64,000 nucleotides of DNA, from NCBI RefSeq assembly GCF_010093535.1, contig NW_022985166.1, positions 1,960,156-2,024,155 of the forward strand. Direction: 5' to 3'. Position 1 is the first letter of the stretch. Every line of letters starts with the position of its first letter. The DNA is from Lindgomyces ingoldianus. Its lineage: Eukaryota > Ascomycota > Dothideomycetes > Pleosporales > Lindgomycetaceae. Shown here one piece after another: positions 44,493-56,604 of this stretch. A program made the translations under genes and the position numbers. The notes below the pieces were generated by a model that saw nothing but the letters and a program-made list of their open reading frames with translations, had not been told where the DNA came from and ran no database searches.

Positions 44493-45390
44493 GTTCTAAG
44501 CTGGGGCGGAGAAGGCGGCAGAAGGAGGTGTTGATTTTTACTAAATACACAAACGAGCTTGATGCTACTGGATGGAACCAGAACCCTCGTACCGGTTTGA
44601 TAGCCTAATGTATATATTCCACTCTTATCCCCCTCATTACATACCCCATTGCACCATTCTACACTCCTTTTCCCCAAATCTCTCGCATTGCATCGCCGTT
44701 TGCCGAAGGCGGTAAATCCTCCCCATGCACTCCGTCACAGCCGCGCCGTCAATACTCTTGTTGGCGCGATTTGAAGTGTTTAGGAATATCTTGATGACAA
44801 AGGCCAAGAAAGCCGAAGAACAGAGCGCCTCAAGCAGAGAATCGGAGAAAAGCCATCGAGAAAGCGGGGCGATGCACAAAGTAAGCAACTTAAGATAGGA
44901 AAGCTGCTCCTGGTACGTGATTGATGAGTAAACGACGACGCGAAGTAACTAATCAAGAAGCGTGTTAGTCATACTAGGTGTAATAACAGGCCATTGAACA
45001 GCATGCCGAAAAGGTGGTGCCGAGTATGCTTGATGCTTTGGTTGCAAATGCATGGAGGAGGGATCGGATCGTGGTGGAACAGAAAGTGGTATTGGCGATG
45101 ATTGGCTGACGCCAGACTTCCGACTCCGGCTTAGCGGTTTGGTCTTCCAGCAGCCTTCCCCGGCCGGGTTCCCCTTGCATGTCGTAAACCTTGCGATCCC
45201 TTTCTCATCCACTCTTTGATTTCTTTGCGAAACGGTGCGGCTTCGACTAAGCTATCGTCCCCATCATTAGTTGAATTGGACCGGAACTCCAAAGAATGAC
45301 TCACCGGACCCCGACAAACTGATGTCATGGCATCATATTGCTTATCATTAACCAGGTATCACCACTATCAACACACCCAAAGGCGCTATT
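44493..45390. other. Intergenic, no gene recognised
   Basis: Several short minus-strand frames (44637-44888, 44949-45212) lack features. This is the 3' flank of the Pth11-like gene. Confidence 0.45.
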
Positions 45391-46932
45391 TCAACTCCAG
45401 CTTTGCCAAGCAGGTTTCTTCTTGACTTTCCCGCTGTCCAGAAACCCTGACTCCCTCCTCGCACTATTTTGAGCGGTCGTGGGCGTGGCTCCCGCTGCAA
45501 CTGTTAAAGGCGGTGATGGCGACGGCGGTGGTGATGGCTGAGATGGCATTGACGGCAGGACCTGCACCTCCGAACCCCCATCACCCATGAAACTTCCTTC
45601 TCGCGTCGAATTCCCCGCTCTTGTGCCCGTTTCCCAGTTCGCCATTTCGATGTCTTCATCGTACTTGTTGAGGATTTGCGTCGAGCTGGCAATTGCGGGC
45701 GGCGAGCTTGCGCGACGATTGTTGCTCTGGTGTGGAGGCCGCACCCCACCGTGCATGTCGACGGCTAAATTTGCATGCGGTTCGCTCAGATATCCCTGTT
45801 TACTAGGGGTCTTCCAGAATGCAAGTTTGTCGAATGTTGAAGATTCACCGGACTTGGTCGAGAATGTGAGCTCGTTACTTCCGTTGTTCTGTCCGGATCC
45901 TTTGGAGCGGGACTTGGAACGCGATGTGAGCAGGTCGATCTGGAAGTGCTTAAAAAAGACCTTAAGTGCAGGCGCATTCGCGCACATGGCCCCAACATGC
46001 AGTTCTAGCATCGACCAGAGCCAGTTGTCCCACGCCGCCCAGGTGACGTCGTATGTCTCGAAAAAGATGCGCCAGCTCAACCACGTACGGATTGCGCTTA
46101 TGGCAACGACGCAATATCCGATTGCAAAGATACCGAAGAGTGCGATTTTCTGCCGGAGCGGGATGTGTAGCTTCCAGTAGAGGAATGTAGGCAGGATGGC
46201 GGTGATGAAATCTTGGACTGCGGAGATAAGGCCTGCGGCGAACACATCGGCGCCTTCGTTGAAGCATTTGTATTTGTAGCCAGTTGCTAGTTTGACGAAG
46301 TTGAGTTGGTCCCAGAAAGCAGAAATGGGGTGACATCCAAATATTGGTACGAGGGTGAAGGCAATCGAGTATGTCACGATGAAGGTGATAGTGATCCTGG
46401 TAGCCCAGCGGAAACAGTAAGATACCGCTCGAGAGGATATTCGTCGATAGAATAACAAGATGGAAACCTTAATAAGGCCGACCGCAACGCAGAAGATAAC
46501 TTCGATGGCCATGATCAACTTGCGTTGGGGTACAAATAAGGCAGGATTGACATCCCATACGTGCTTGTTGAAGCCATAGACTTCAGTAGCTGCCTCATGT
46601 AAGTGATGTCGCGTTACTCCTGCGTGATATACTTACCAAGTGGGAAAAGCACAGTTAAAGCAATCATGGGAAACTATCTCTACTGTTAGCTCACGGTTAT
46701 TGCTTAGCAAGAAGTGACTCACGATTGCAGCCAACATCAGCCAGTCATCTAATCCAGTATTGTGTTGAATCCGTATTCTTACCCATAGTCGCACAATAAG
46801 AATGCCTAAGCTGAGAGGTCCGAATACACATGCGACGATGAGGACTGCTTTTGGCCGCGTAGGAGGGTCAATATAATTCCCTGCCGGCCACGATGCGATG
46901 ACCTCCAGCGGAGGATGAATGCCGCCTGGCAT
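45391..46932 (-). CDS. Pth11-like seven-helix membrane protein, three exons
   Basis: Exons are complement 46723-46932, 46637-46673 (37 bp) and 45391-46589, giving 481 residues. Donors GTGAGT and GTAAGT with acceptors GATAG and GGCAG keep the frame across the tiny middle exon (FPMIALTVLFPL). It belongs to the fungal 'rhodopsin domain' family of integral membrane proteins related to the Pth11 surface receptor. Helix 1 is KAVLIVACVFGPLSLGILIV, followed by RLWVRIRI and GLDDWLMLAA, diagnostic of the family. Later motifs are VGLIKVSILLFYRRI, CHPISAFWDQ and CFNEGADVFAAG. The cytosolic tail (about 300-481) is Ser/Pro-rich. The usual N-terminal CFEM domain is absent. Family members sense surface or host cues, with ligand unknown. 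Start chosen at 46932; the frame runs further only through a TTG. Confidence 0.88.
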
Positions 46933-48331
46933 GGTGCATTTGAAAGTGGTGCAGGAGGAGTGCAGTGGACGAGACAACAGTTAGATGCTGAGTCTAATGG
47001 CGGTTCGGGAGATGGGGGATGCCTGCATAAGTGCATGACGCCTTCCCGGGTAGGGGAGAAAACGTGGAGCTCGAAATAGGGTAAGCAAGGTCTCGAAGGA
47101 GGAAGACTTTTGTTCTTCCAAAAGCAACATTTCGTTTCAGCCAATATAACTTGACCACTAGTTTTGCGGCCAGTCGTCTGAGTCCGGGGAATATCCAGCC
47201 CTACGCCTATTGGTTAGAAGAATTGCCCGATTTATTCCGCCCTTCATTCGCTTCCCCTTCGCCTCCTGACGGATGCAGCCAAATCGGAAAAGCGAGAAAA
47301 TTTGATACGAGAACGACTAGTAAATGAGGACGCCCACCACTCCAATTTTTTCTTTTTTGTGTCGACATTTGCATAGAGGTGTTGTCGATGCACAGATAAA
47401 TGCTTTGGGAATAGGGTTTTGATTGGCACGAGGGTGTAGCGGAGATGTGAACAGGTTTGGCGAATACTGAAACTTCCAGCTTTGCCGCAAGCTTTATCCC
47501 GGTCGTCGATCAGCCACCGGAACGAATGCATGATCCACGTCAGCAAAAGCAACTCCCACGTGGTTGGCTGCAGGGTTTGGGATCAACTGGGATCTTCGGC
47601 GTTTTGACCAGGCACCGATCTCACCATTAAACCAAGGAAGTCGAGGATGACGAGGACGGTCGTGGTTGCTTATGGGTGAGCGGAAAGAAAGCGTTGTCGC
47701 TAAAGATCTGTATATCGACGACGAATCTCGAATTGTAGTGAGACGTATGAAATTATCCTGCAATAACGTTGTACTACCAGTACGACAACGAGGAACTCCA
47801 CGTGTGTCGACGGCCTTCGAGGCGGCATGCGACATGATCAAGCGGGTACAGAGTCTGGCCAGATCCAGCGCAACCACGCTATATACGCTCGGGCCATCAA
47901 CCCCGACCTCAGGATGCCAAGCCTGTTCGTCTACCAGCTGATTTGTATCAATTTTAAACAGCAATTCATCGCGATATTCTATCCGGAGCTTTTTTGAGGT
48001 TATTGTACGATATAGAGGATCCATATTCTCGATTTTTTCGAGGGTCGCAGCAGATGTGATGACGTAGGAGGTTCCGGTACGATGTGATGTGGCGATCCTC
48101 ATCAAATGCCAGCCTCTATCACTTCAGACCTCCCCTATCTCTCTCATCACATAACCAATTCCTGTTTTTGAAGCTGTACATCCCTTTTTCAATGCCAGAG
48201 ATGATATCACCGTCGTCATTGAGGTTGAGAGCTCGTGGTTGACGTCACGCTGGTCAGTGAGAAAATTGGATATAAAATGACCTTGATGCGACCCCCCAAC
48301 CTCTATTAACCATAGCTCTACTTCTACATAT
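46933..48331. other. Intergenic with one uncertain frame
   Basis: This is the upstream region of the Pth11-like gene. The only long frame is 47494-48102 on the minus strand, listed separately. No repeats seen. Confidence 0.4.
47494..48102 (-). CDS. Unrecognised 202-residue frame
   Basis: An open frame with an ATG at 48102. The first ~100 residues (MDPLYRTITSKKLRIEYRDE, then LDLARLCTRLIMSHAASKAV) look moderately protein-like. The C-terminal half is Arg/Pro-rich and less convincing. A plus-strand frame (47666-47941) overlaps it and could be the real one. No family, signal peptide or intron recognised. It may be chance. Confidence 0.25.
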   Translation of the reverse strand: MRIATSHRTGTSYVITSAATLEKIENMDPLYRTITSKKLRIEYRDELLFKIDTNQLVDEQAWHPEVGVDGPSVYSVVALDLARLCTRLIMSHAASKAVDTRGVPRCRTGSTTLLQDNFIRLTTIRDSSSIYRSLATTLSFRSPISNHDRPRHPRLPWFNGEIGAWSKRRRSQLIPNPAANHVGVAFADVDHAFVPVADRRPG

Positions 48332-49655
48332 CTAATTCACTCAAAAATTGTACTAATTGATTCGCCATGCCTGTCTCTGTAATTGAGCAAGTTATTACGC
48401 GTCAATACTGTTGTCTTAGCTTGCGTGATTGTCTCAGGATCCATACACTCTATTTTGACTCTGGATGGTCAATCACTCAGATTGGAGCGAAGATGTTGCT
48501 CCATATCTCTACAGTTAGTTGTTGTGTACGTGCAGTAACTGCTATCTACATTCTAGCTACTAATTACTAGTAGTTAAAGGAGAGATTAACTCTATGAGCT
48601 AATTGAGTGAGACTCAGGAAAATCGATACTCCTGAGAGAGCTCGTATAGTAGAGGTCGTCAGGTCTTCTCCTAGTAAGCGCCGTATGACGTATGGAGCTC
48701 TGTGCGACCATCTCAGGCTCACTGTAAGTGAGCGTACACTTAGGAGAGCTCTTGAGCTCGAGGGCTTCCACCGTTGAGTCGCATACAAGAAGCCATACAT
48801 CTCTGAGATTACCCGCATGAAGCGCCTGCAGTTTGCAGAGGAGTATATTACGTGGGACTATAATCAGTGGAAACATGTAATCTTCAGCGATGAGTCTGCT
48901 TTTCATGTAGGTGAGCAGGAGAGAGTATATGTTACAAGACAGCCAGGGGAGGAGCACCTCCCTAATTGCCAGGTCCCTAGGTTCCACCCAGGGGACGCTC
49001 ATCACGTACATGGCCAGCTCTGCGGGCAGTACCTTGGCCCTCTCTTTAAGTGGAGCCGTAACAACTATGGTACTATTACCGCGAACAGTTACATTACAAA
49101 TGTTCTCCCTGTAAGTCTCTAATCTTCTTTCCCTATAAATGCTCATACTAATTAGATTAAGGTTGTACACGATTTTGTCCTAGAGATGCGCGAGATGTAT
49201 GAGGCTTATGAAGAACTAAATCACATCATCTTTCAACAAGACAATGCGCCTGCCCACCGAGCTATTGCCACTAGGACTGCTATACAAGCTTTTGTTCCCC
49301 TCATGGAGTGGCCACCTACTTCATGCGATCTCAATCCAATTAAACATGTATGGAGGGAAATCAAGCGTCGTATTCACCAGCTCCCCCGACAACCCACCTC
49401 TCAGAGAGAGATGTACGACGCTATCCAACATGAGTGGGAATCAATTCAATGGTTTGAGCAGCACTTTGTTATGAACTTGGTGGAGAGTATGCCTGCGCGC
49501 TTGATGGAGGTCATCAACAATATGGGGGGTCCTACAAGGTATTAGGTTGATATCACTGTTTTTGGCTTTTTGGAAGCCCCTCTGTTGCTACTCTGTACAC
49601 TACATCTATCGCAATCCATCGCTTGGCAAGCTCTTGGCGCTTTTGAGTGAATTAG
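48332..49655 (+). mobile_element. Inactive Tc1/mariner-type DNA transposon
   Basis: A transposase relic is flanked by a 15-bp perfect inverted repeat (48332-48346, CTAATTCACTCAAAA, and its complement at 49641-49655). These may be remnants of the terminal inverted repeats. No TA target duplication is visible immediately outside, so the true ends are uncertain and could lie further out. Confidence 0.6.
48367..49545 (+). pseudogene. Tc1/mariner transposase, inactivated
   Basis: All recognisable parts lie in one frame. There is a helix-turn-helix start (DSGWSITQIGAKMLLHISTV), a second DNA-binding segment (IDTPERARIVEVVRSS, MTYGALCDHLRLTVSERTLR) and the DDE core. The first catalytic Asp is in VIFSDESAF and the second in FQQDNAPAHRA. 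The third position, where family members have Glu in DLNPIE, is Lys here (AAA at 49342-49344). In-frame stops occur at 48568, 48571, 48595, 48604 and 48775. A 45-bp insert (49111-49155) with GTAAGT and ATTAG borders looks like an intron. The stops and the Glu-to-Lys change fit C-to-T and G-to-A transitions without indels, as repeat-induced point mutation gives. The enzyme normally cuts and pastes the element at TA sites; this copy cannot. Confidence 0.85.
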
Positions 49656-52600
49656 TCGTTGATTTTTGATAGAGATCGTCGGGTTTGACTACCCCCTCGG
49701 GCCTAGGTTGGTGGCGCGGAGGCGCGGAGATCTATACTAATTGGGTGGGCGTAGCGCCGCGCTTGCATCTTACGTGGCCATACTCTGTAGATGGCCGCAT
49801 GGGGAGGATGGCGCAGGGAAGAATTGGCCTGCTTCGGAGAAGGGGAATCTCTACCAAAAGTTCCTTAGTACCGTGAGTGTATCATGGATTTTGTGAAGGA
49901 CATGCCTCAGGTTCGACAATGAAACGCTAAACGCGGGAATTGCTCCTTCAGAACCAAAGTTTTGAAGAACAGTAATCGTGTTGAACCATGAGAGGCTATA
50001 TACGCCGGCTGCTCCGAGAGAGTTTGAGCTTCAGGATCGTCCCGCCTTCGGGTTCGCGGGGCCAGGACAGAATATCACGATCTGATTGACGGTCGGACGA
50101 TCGGACATCAGATATTTTCAACTCGAAGTATTTCGACATCTCAACATCACATTAGTGCTAAGGCAGTTGTTTAAGCTCGATACCTTTGACAACGGCATAA
50201 ATCTGACACTCGACAGGTCGTCCCGTACGTGGGCCGAAGCTCATAAAGGAGAAGTCAGTTGACAGGCGTACTGGAGATTATATCTGCCTAAGATGTTTTC
50301 CACTCAAGAAGAATCGAGAGCCCGCACGGAAATTGCGATTTGGACCACATTTGCGAGTCGAGGGGGTGCACTTACTGCTGCATGGTCTAAGAGGGATCTA
50401 GAATCCGCGACCGTGCGAAGATTACCCGTGATGCGGGAACTACCCGCCTTTGTATCTACAATGTCAGGGGATCAATCTTCGGATTGAGTGACGAACACTA
50501 ACCCTTCCTCGATACATGGTCGAACTTTTTCAGAACTTAATTTTGCTTGCGTAACCAAAGGGCTTCTGCTCCAGATGCATGAAACGGGCCCCTGTCGCTG
50601 CTGCGTGACTGCTGTTGAAGCGAGCCTCCGTGCGATGCTGTTGGCTGAACGCGACAAATGACAGCTGTAGCTTGCAACAATGACTTCACCTTTGCGAGCC
50701 GTTTAAATGATCTGCAGCCTAGAATTGCTGTGTGTGTTGAGATATGCTGAAGCGGGAGGTCTAATTGTGCTGCACATATTGCGAGTAAAAATAGCGGGCC
50801 GATCTCAATGTGATCACTACCTCCCTGTTCTTTCATCCTTCTAGAGAGAAGAAAACTGAAGCCTTAGTTCTAGAGAACGCTTGACAACCACTACGTTTCG
50901 TACTCGCAGGACACTGGAAGAAATAGAGATGGGACGCTATTGGAGGCATGGGCGCCTGGCCTCGTGGCTCAAGTGCCTTTTCAGCGATCAGTGAGTTGTT
51001 AGCTGTTGAGCAAATATCAAATTCGCTGGTCGCACCATAATGTCTTATTCAGTGCTAGCCGTGGGATGCGAGGGCGAGGGCGAGGGAGAGGGTGATGGCG
51101 ATGGCGTAGCGGACGGGGCGGCTTAGTGGCGTGTGGTGGTTGACATTAAGTTCGGTCTATGGAGAACGGCGGGAACTTAATATCATGAGGCACAAGTTGA
51201 GCGAGAAATAAGGACGTCAAGAGCCAGTGGCTACCGATAAACTTTGAGCTAAGCAGTCGGAATTGGTGGCGGTGAAAAATTAATTTTTAGATGCCGAGAC
51301 CTCCGCCGATGAGCTGGTGATGGGCGAATCTTGCTGCTTTCGCATGAAGGGGGATTTTTTGGATCGATGAACGGTCGCAAGGGGTGTGGAAGTGAGTTCG
51401 AATTGCATGGATGCAGAATTCTATCAGGGATTACGAGATACGTGAAGAACAAGGAATCAGAGACTGCCGTTTGCTACTGAACAAAAAGTCGACAAGTTGA
51501 GTGTGGTGATACGGAAGTACGGAAGACGATTGCTGGTTGTGAAAGCCCATTGCGCAGGACCGAAGTCCGTACCGAGGCTCGGCAAAAGGCCTCGCAATAT
51601 TCTACTGACGAAACGATGACATCTCAGATCAACACCATAGCCCCTTCAACTTTGCACTTCAAACTTCGACCATTCCTGAGGTCAGGACACGTTCTCCAAG
51701 CCGCAATACTCTTGCATCTCTCAACTAAGAAGCCTCGAAGCTACCTAACTTCCACTCAGCCATGCCTCCCGGTGCCTGCCGATTGAAAACGTGGAACAAC
51801 CATCTGGGAAACCCCTTGGATATAGATGTGGAAACTATGTTTTGCACATTTCACGGTCTCGATCTCAATGCCGCAGACACTCTTCCAGACGCCGTTTTCC
51901 CAGAGAATTAGCAGCCCTCTAACGGCGTATAATTTCTTCTCAACGGAAGTTACAAGGAGGCTGGAACTGCCGACCGGGTTTTGACAGCGGGTGGCGTGCT
52001 GCTGCAGGATCTGGTGTATATGGTCAAGTTCAATTCTTTGCTTTTCCTTTTTCAAGGATGCTTGCTGCTTCTGATGCGCTGTGGACGCTCGGTTACCAAC
52101 ACCTGCAAAAAGTAAACATGACAACCAAAATGTCGACCCTGTAGGTACGCCTAAGCACAAAGCTCCATTGGTGGACGCAACGTGATATCTGACGGCCTGC
52201 GTGCAAGCCAGTCCTCGAGTTTCCCGATTCTAAAATTCACGCATATACCAACAATGTCATTCTCTGAGTTGGCTTTTGCTGACACTTGGCGGATTAACAT
52301 GTCTGTTGCAGAAGCCCATTTAAAGTAGCTTTTTCTCTTGCCTTTTTTTTACACCAATGAAGCCGCAAGGCTTCCGAGTGTGAAAACCTCCGCATCAAGT
52401 ACTTGGAGAAATACCTAGGGGCCGATGGAGTCTCTCGTTCTCTCCAGCGCATGAAGTGCGTTTACTTGACGACCACCACGCACAACCCCTTTGCCGACTC
52501 TGAGTGGCTTCATGTGGAGTGAAGCCACCCACGAACCTTTCCTAGCGTCAGTTTTGTCTCTCCACAGTGAGCATTGCTATGGTTAATATGTTAGCACATT

Positions 52601-53079
52601 GGGCTGGCTAGGGCCCTGGGCGCTCCCATCTGTGGCCGGAATCCTCTTTGGCGAGTCTTGTGAATCGGGACACAGATGATGACATTACCTTTGTCAGTTG
52701 TAAATTATGGTACTGGCTACGTCCCATGATAGGTTCAGGAGTGCGTTACTGTTTTCATGCTTTATCCCGTTTACTTTCCCAGACTCCCTTGTCTGAATTA
52801 GGATTAGGGCTTAAAGTGCGGGTAGGTTTATGCTCGTGTGCTCTTTTCCTGCTGCCCTAGTCAGAAAGAACGAAACAGCTCGACGACGACCGGAAGACGC
52901 TACAGAAGTCGCCTGCACGAGATTGGAATGTTATGGGGACCGTATCTTCACTCCCCTTTGCGAACCACGGACCCTACGGAAATCCTCGCGCATTCTCTGC
53001 TTCTCTGCACCTCAGGTTATCTTTTCATCGGCCTTTCTAGAACTGTGCACCGGGAACTCTTCGTTCTACTTCGGCGACA
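49656..53079. other. Long gene-free stretch
   Basis: About 3.4 kb with no supported gene. A minus-strand frame at 51756-52160 (134 codons, no ATG at its start) has a protein-like middle (KLYAVRGLLILWENGVWKSV) but no known family. Other frames are short. Confidence 0.4.
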
Positions 53080-54660
53080 ATGTTACCCGTGCCGGCAGTC
53101 GATCCTCCCACTCCATTAGCAACACTATCACCAGAATCCCAAGATCCCCAGACACGAGCCTCGCTGGTGGTATCACTCGTCATAACGACATGTATTGTCA
53201 TGCCCGTCTTCATCATATGTCGCCTGTACACAAGGGTTATGATCAAAGCAGTGTTCGGTCGGGACGACATTCTAATTTTGCTAGCTGCCGTCATTGCGTT
53301 TGCAATCAGCGTTGTTGCAGCCGTGAGCTGCGTGTATGGGCTAGGACATCACTTCCGGGATGTTGAGCCCACGTCGATGAAGACATTCTATAAAGTACGT
53401 GCATTCAGCCCCTCCACATTTCTCTTAACCGCTGTTAAGCTTGCAACCCATAATTGGGGTACCAATGTAATAACCAAATGAGGTTATAGTTGAATTTAAC
53501 CCTGCAAATTTTATATCCCCTAGCTGTTGGCTTCACAAAGATGTCGATATGCCTCAGCTATCTCCGTATTTTCCCCGGCGAAACCGATCGCCTTTTCTCC
53601 CACTCCGTTGTGGTCTTCTTGTTCGTGTTCATATTATCGGCACTCTTCTTATCCTTATTCCAGTGCCACCCAGTCAGAGGATATTGGGACCCTCCAGCGA
53701 GAGAGTGGTGCATCAACATGAATGCAAACTTGATGTAGGCCAGAAATACCCCTTGTTGTGTTTCAGAGACCGCTCCCTCCTCTTTTCACGTCTTTCTTCC
53801 CTCGGAGTGTCCCTCAATTTCCCTCAATTTCACAAAGCTCGAATGCACAGTTCCACTTCTACCTCACTTCCGTGTTAATGATCTGAAGCGCAATTTCGGG
53901 GCTCAACATTGCCACGACCTTCATTGTCTACCTCTGGCCTGTCCGCACCTTGTCGCACCTGCACCTACCACTTCGAAAACGGCTCAGTCTCATACTAACA
54001 TTCTCTCTCGGTTGCATGTATGAGACTATATCCACTGCTACCCCAGTAGTCCATTGAAACCGCTCCCTACCTCGTATTAATTTTCTAGACTCACCCACTG
54101 ACTTCACCAGAATCTGCGTTGTAGGAGTCTCAAAAATAGTGTACCTGAGCTTTATCCTTGCATCCTACGACGTCTTCTACGATTCGGCTGCTACGACTGC
54201 GATCACTATTCTCGAGGTGAACTTGGGAATTGTCTGTGCCTCACTTCCCGGAGCCAAACCAATCGTGCGCTCAATGAACTGCTGGATCGCGCATGCTGGA
54301 CATATGGTAGTTGACTCGCTGACTGGTACCGGCAAACAGTTGACTTCGAGCAAGAATAACACACCGCCGAAGAGGAGCCCAGTGCTTCGCGCAGGAACCC
54401 AAGAGCCTGAAATTGGAGTCGCAAAAGGGGGAGCACAGAGGCATGGGAGTGGAGAGATCGATATTGGTGAGAGCAGACGGATCCAGCGACTGACAAACGA
54501 GGACAAAATAGTGACTGGTCTGGAGGTAGTTGGCTCCCTCACCCATGATATGGATGGAAGTGAAAACATTCTCGTCACAGTGGAGCGCCCTAAGATTGGA
54601 ACAAGGCCGGGAGTGGTGCGGGCCAACTCTGGTTCTCAACACCCAGACACTTTTGGATAA
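53080..54660 (+). CDS. Pth11-like seven-helix membrane protein, four exons
   Basis: Exons are 53080-53394, 53490-53734, 53889-54017 and 54111-54660, giving 412 residues. Donors are GTACGT, GTAGGC and GTATGA; acceptors are TATAG, TGAAG and ACCAG. The second join uses weaker signals, but the frame and family both continue across it. It belongs to the fungal rhodopsin-domain (Pth11-related) family. Helix 1 is ASLVVSLVITTCIVMPVFII with RLYTRVMIKAVFGRDDILIL after it, then VGFTKMSICLSYLRIFPGE and FQCHPVRGYWDPPA, closely matching family landmarks. The C-terminal 160 residues are a polar cytosolic tail. The sequence is clearly different from the family member at 45391, so they are not recent copies. 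Role inferred as surface sensing; ligand unknown. Confidence 0.87.
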
Positions 54661-55277
54661 ACCTAGCAACGATGTCAGTCTGGAATTGACTTGAAAAGAG
54701 CCTTGGATACTGTTCTCTGGACCAAGTTGATTGAAGTGAGTGCTCAGTGAGAGCGGCTGCGCCTGATCCAAGGCTGAGTTACTCTTTCCCAGCATACGAC
54801 ACTCCTTCCTAGCTACTATCGCTCCTAGGTGCGTGACAGTCTGGTCTGGCATTCTCTAGGACCGTCCTTCCCCCAGTGGGGAAGCAGTTTCTCACAGACG
54901 TTAGTCTCACACCATGGCGATGACCCCCCAACGTTCGGCGTCGACCGGTGTTACAGCCCTCTGAGATTGTCACTTCCATTCACTCCCGCAGCCCCTTCCT
55001 TTGAATCCGGCCGCCCCTCCATCGCACAGTCTCTGCAAACCGTTCATGCCTCTGCCTGCTATGGCCGGCAGCCGCCCGCTCAGCCCCAATGTCTTCCTTA
55101 AAAGACGGGTGCCCCGTCGATTTCTCCGTCTCTTCTCCGCCACTCTCCATCACCACTCAAGACCAGCTATTTGGAGCTAAGGTAGCCTATTCTTCTTGCC
55201 CAGCCATCCATTATCCAAGCATAGTTTGTTGTCCGCTCTATCCATCGATCCAGGCTCCCTTCCTCTCGACCTTCATC
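54661..55277. other. Intergenic, promoter region of the But2-type gene
   Basis: Pyrimidine-rich leader near 55190-55277. Frames at 54829-55101 have no features. Confidence 0.45.
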
Positions 55278-56604
55278 ATGAGGTCGACTCTCGCCTTCGC
55301 AGCTCTCGGTTTGGGAGCCTCAGCGTCCGCCATCGTCCCTCACATCTTGCCTCGAGGAGGTGGGGATGAATGCTGCTTCACTTTGACGGCCCACGGCCCG
55401 CCCATAGACAAAGGACCCAGCGGCATCCTCGGGCAACTCAGCGACGGACAGAACCGTGTCGGTGGCAGGCTTCCTGTTGGTATCTACTGCCTCAAGGACG
55501 GCAACATCATCGACAAGAGCATGCGTGGGTGCATCCTGACGCCTCCGACCACGCAGTTCCAATGTGATGAGGGAGCCGCTCGTAAGTCATCTCGTCCTCT
55601 GACTTCGCTGCTTTTCGTTGACATCACAAGCAACCCCCGGCTTCGGCATTAGCTGCAACGGCCAGCTCAACTTTAAGGGCAGTGAAACCTTCTGGGCCTG
55701 CCCCGTCAACGACGATGGAGAGTGGAATGTCTACACTCTACCGGCTCCCGGGCAGGCCAAGTGCAAGCAGATCACGCTGACTGTCAGCGGAAGTTGCACT
55801 CCTGTTTGCAAGCCGCCACCACCTGTCATACCTCAGCCGCTGCCATATCCAGTCAAGCCCAACCATTGCGGCGGTGGAGATCACAAGTGCCCATCCAAGC
55901 CTAGCGAGTGCGAGGGAGAGCACGGGTGTCACTCCAGGCCTGGCAAGTGCGAGGGAGGGCACGAGTGTCATTCCAGGCCCGGTAAGTGCGAGGGAGAGCA
56001 CGAGTGTCATTCCAGGCCCGGCAAGTGTGAGGGAGAGCACAAGTGTCAACCCAAGCCCAGCAAGTGCAAAGGAGAGCACGATTGTCAGCCCAAGCCCGTG
56101 TGCCACGACAAATCCAAGTGCGGCGATTGCCCGGCCAATCTGAAGGGGCCGTACGAGTTTCCTCACCTTATCATCCCTGTCGATAGCAACCACCCAGACA
56201 TGTACTCTGGCACCAGACTGAATGGCACCGTCTCCGGTACCATCTGCTCTGCATTCAACTTCGACGTACGTCGAGAACATGCCGGCAAAACCTGTTCTCT
56301 CATCTTCCTCTTCCCCGAACAGTACCAGCTGGAGACAAGTGCCTTCGAGCTGAAAGGCCACGGCAAGCTCCGGTTCTTCAAGCTCGAAAAGCCTGTCACC
56401 ACACAAACTACTTGGAACTCTCTCCCAGGAAGAACCTTCATTCATAGCGTCCCCGCTGTCCCCGGTACCCAGTCCGTCATCATGACGTTTGCCTGCCCTG
56501 CTGCTGAGAAGGTGTCCTTCCTTATGTGTGGTAAGGGTATCTACTTCGACTACTTCCAGGATTTCAACCCGGCACCCATTGGCCTATACATTCGCCAGTG
56601 CTGA
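55278..56604 (+). CDS. Secreted But2-domain-like protein with His/Cys repeats, two exons
   Basis: Exons are 55278-55581 and 55631-56604, giving 425 residues. The intron (55582-55630) begins GTAAGTC and ends ACAAG. Residues 1-18 are a signal peptide (STLAFAALGLGASASA), then a short propeptide ending LPRGGG. A Cys-containing N-domain (about 30-150, DECCFTLTAHGP and FGISCNGQLNF) is followed by a Pro-rich linker. Next come five 13-residue repeats (KCEGEHECHSRPG type), and then a C-terminal domain (about 275-425). That domain contains YEFPHLIIPVDSNHPD and KTCSLIFLFPEQYQL, the pattern of the But2 C-terminal domain found in many secreted fungal proteins. Likely exported to the wall or medium; the repeats could bind metal, as inference. 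The start at 55278 is chosen because the signal peptide begins there, although the frame is open further upstream. Confidence 0.87.
55906..56100 (+). repeat. Five 39-bp repeats coding 13-residue Cys/His units
   Basis: Five in-frame copies encode units like KCEGEHECHSRPG; the last two drift to KCQPKPS and DCQPKP endings. Each unit has two Cys and one or two His. The first three copies are nearly identical at DNA level, so the number may vary between strains. Confidence 0.88.

Noticed and set aside
51756..52160. 134-codon minus-strand frame as a gene
   Set aside because: It has no ATG at its start, no clean splice partner and no recognised family; kept only as a remark in the gene-free stretch.
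45391..54660. Two Pth11-like genes as a recent pair
   Set aside because: They share only family landmarks; exon borders, tails and loops differ.
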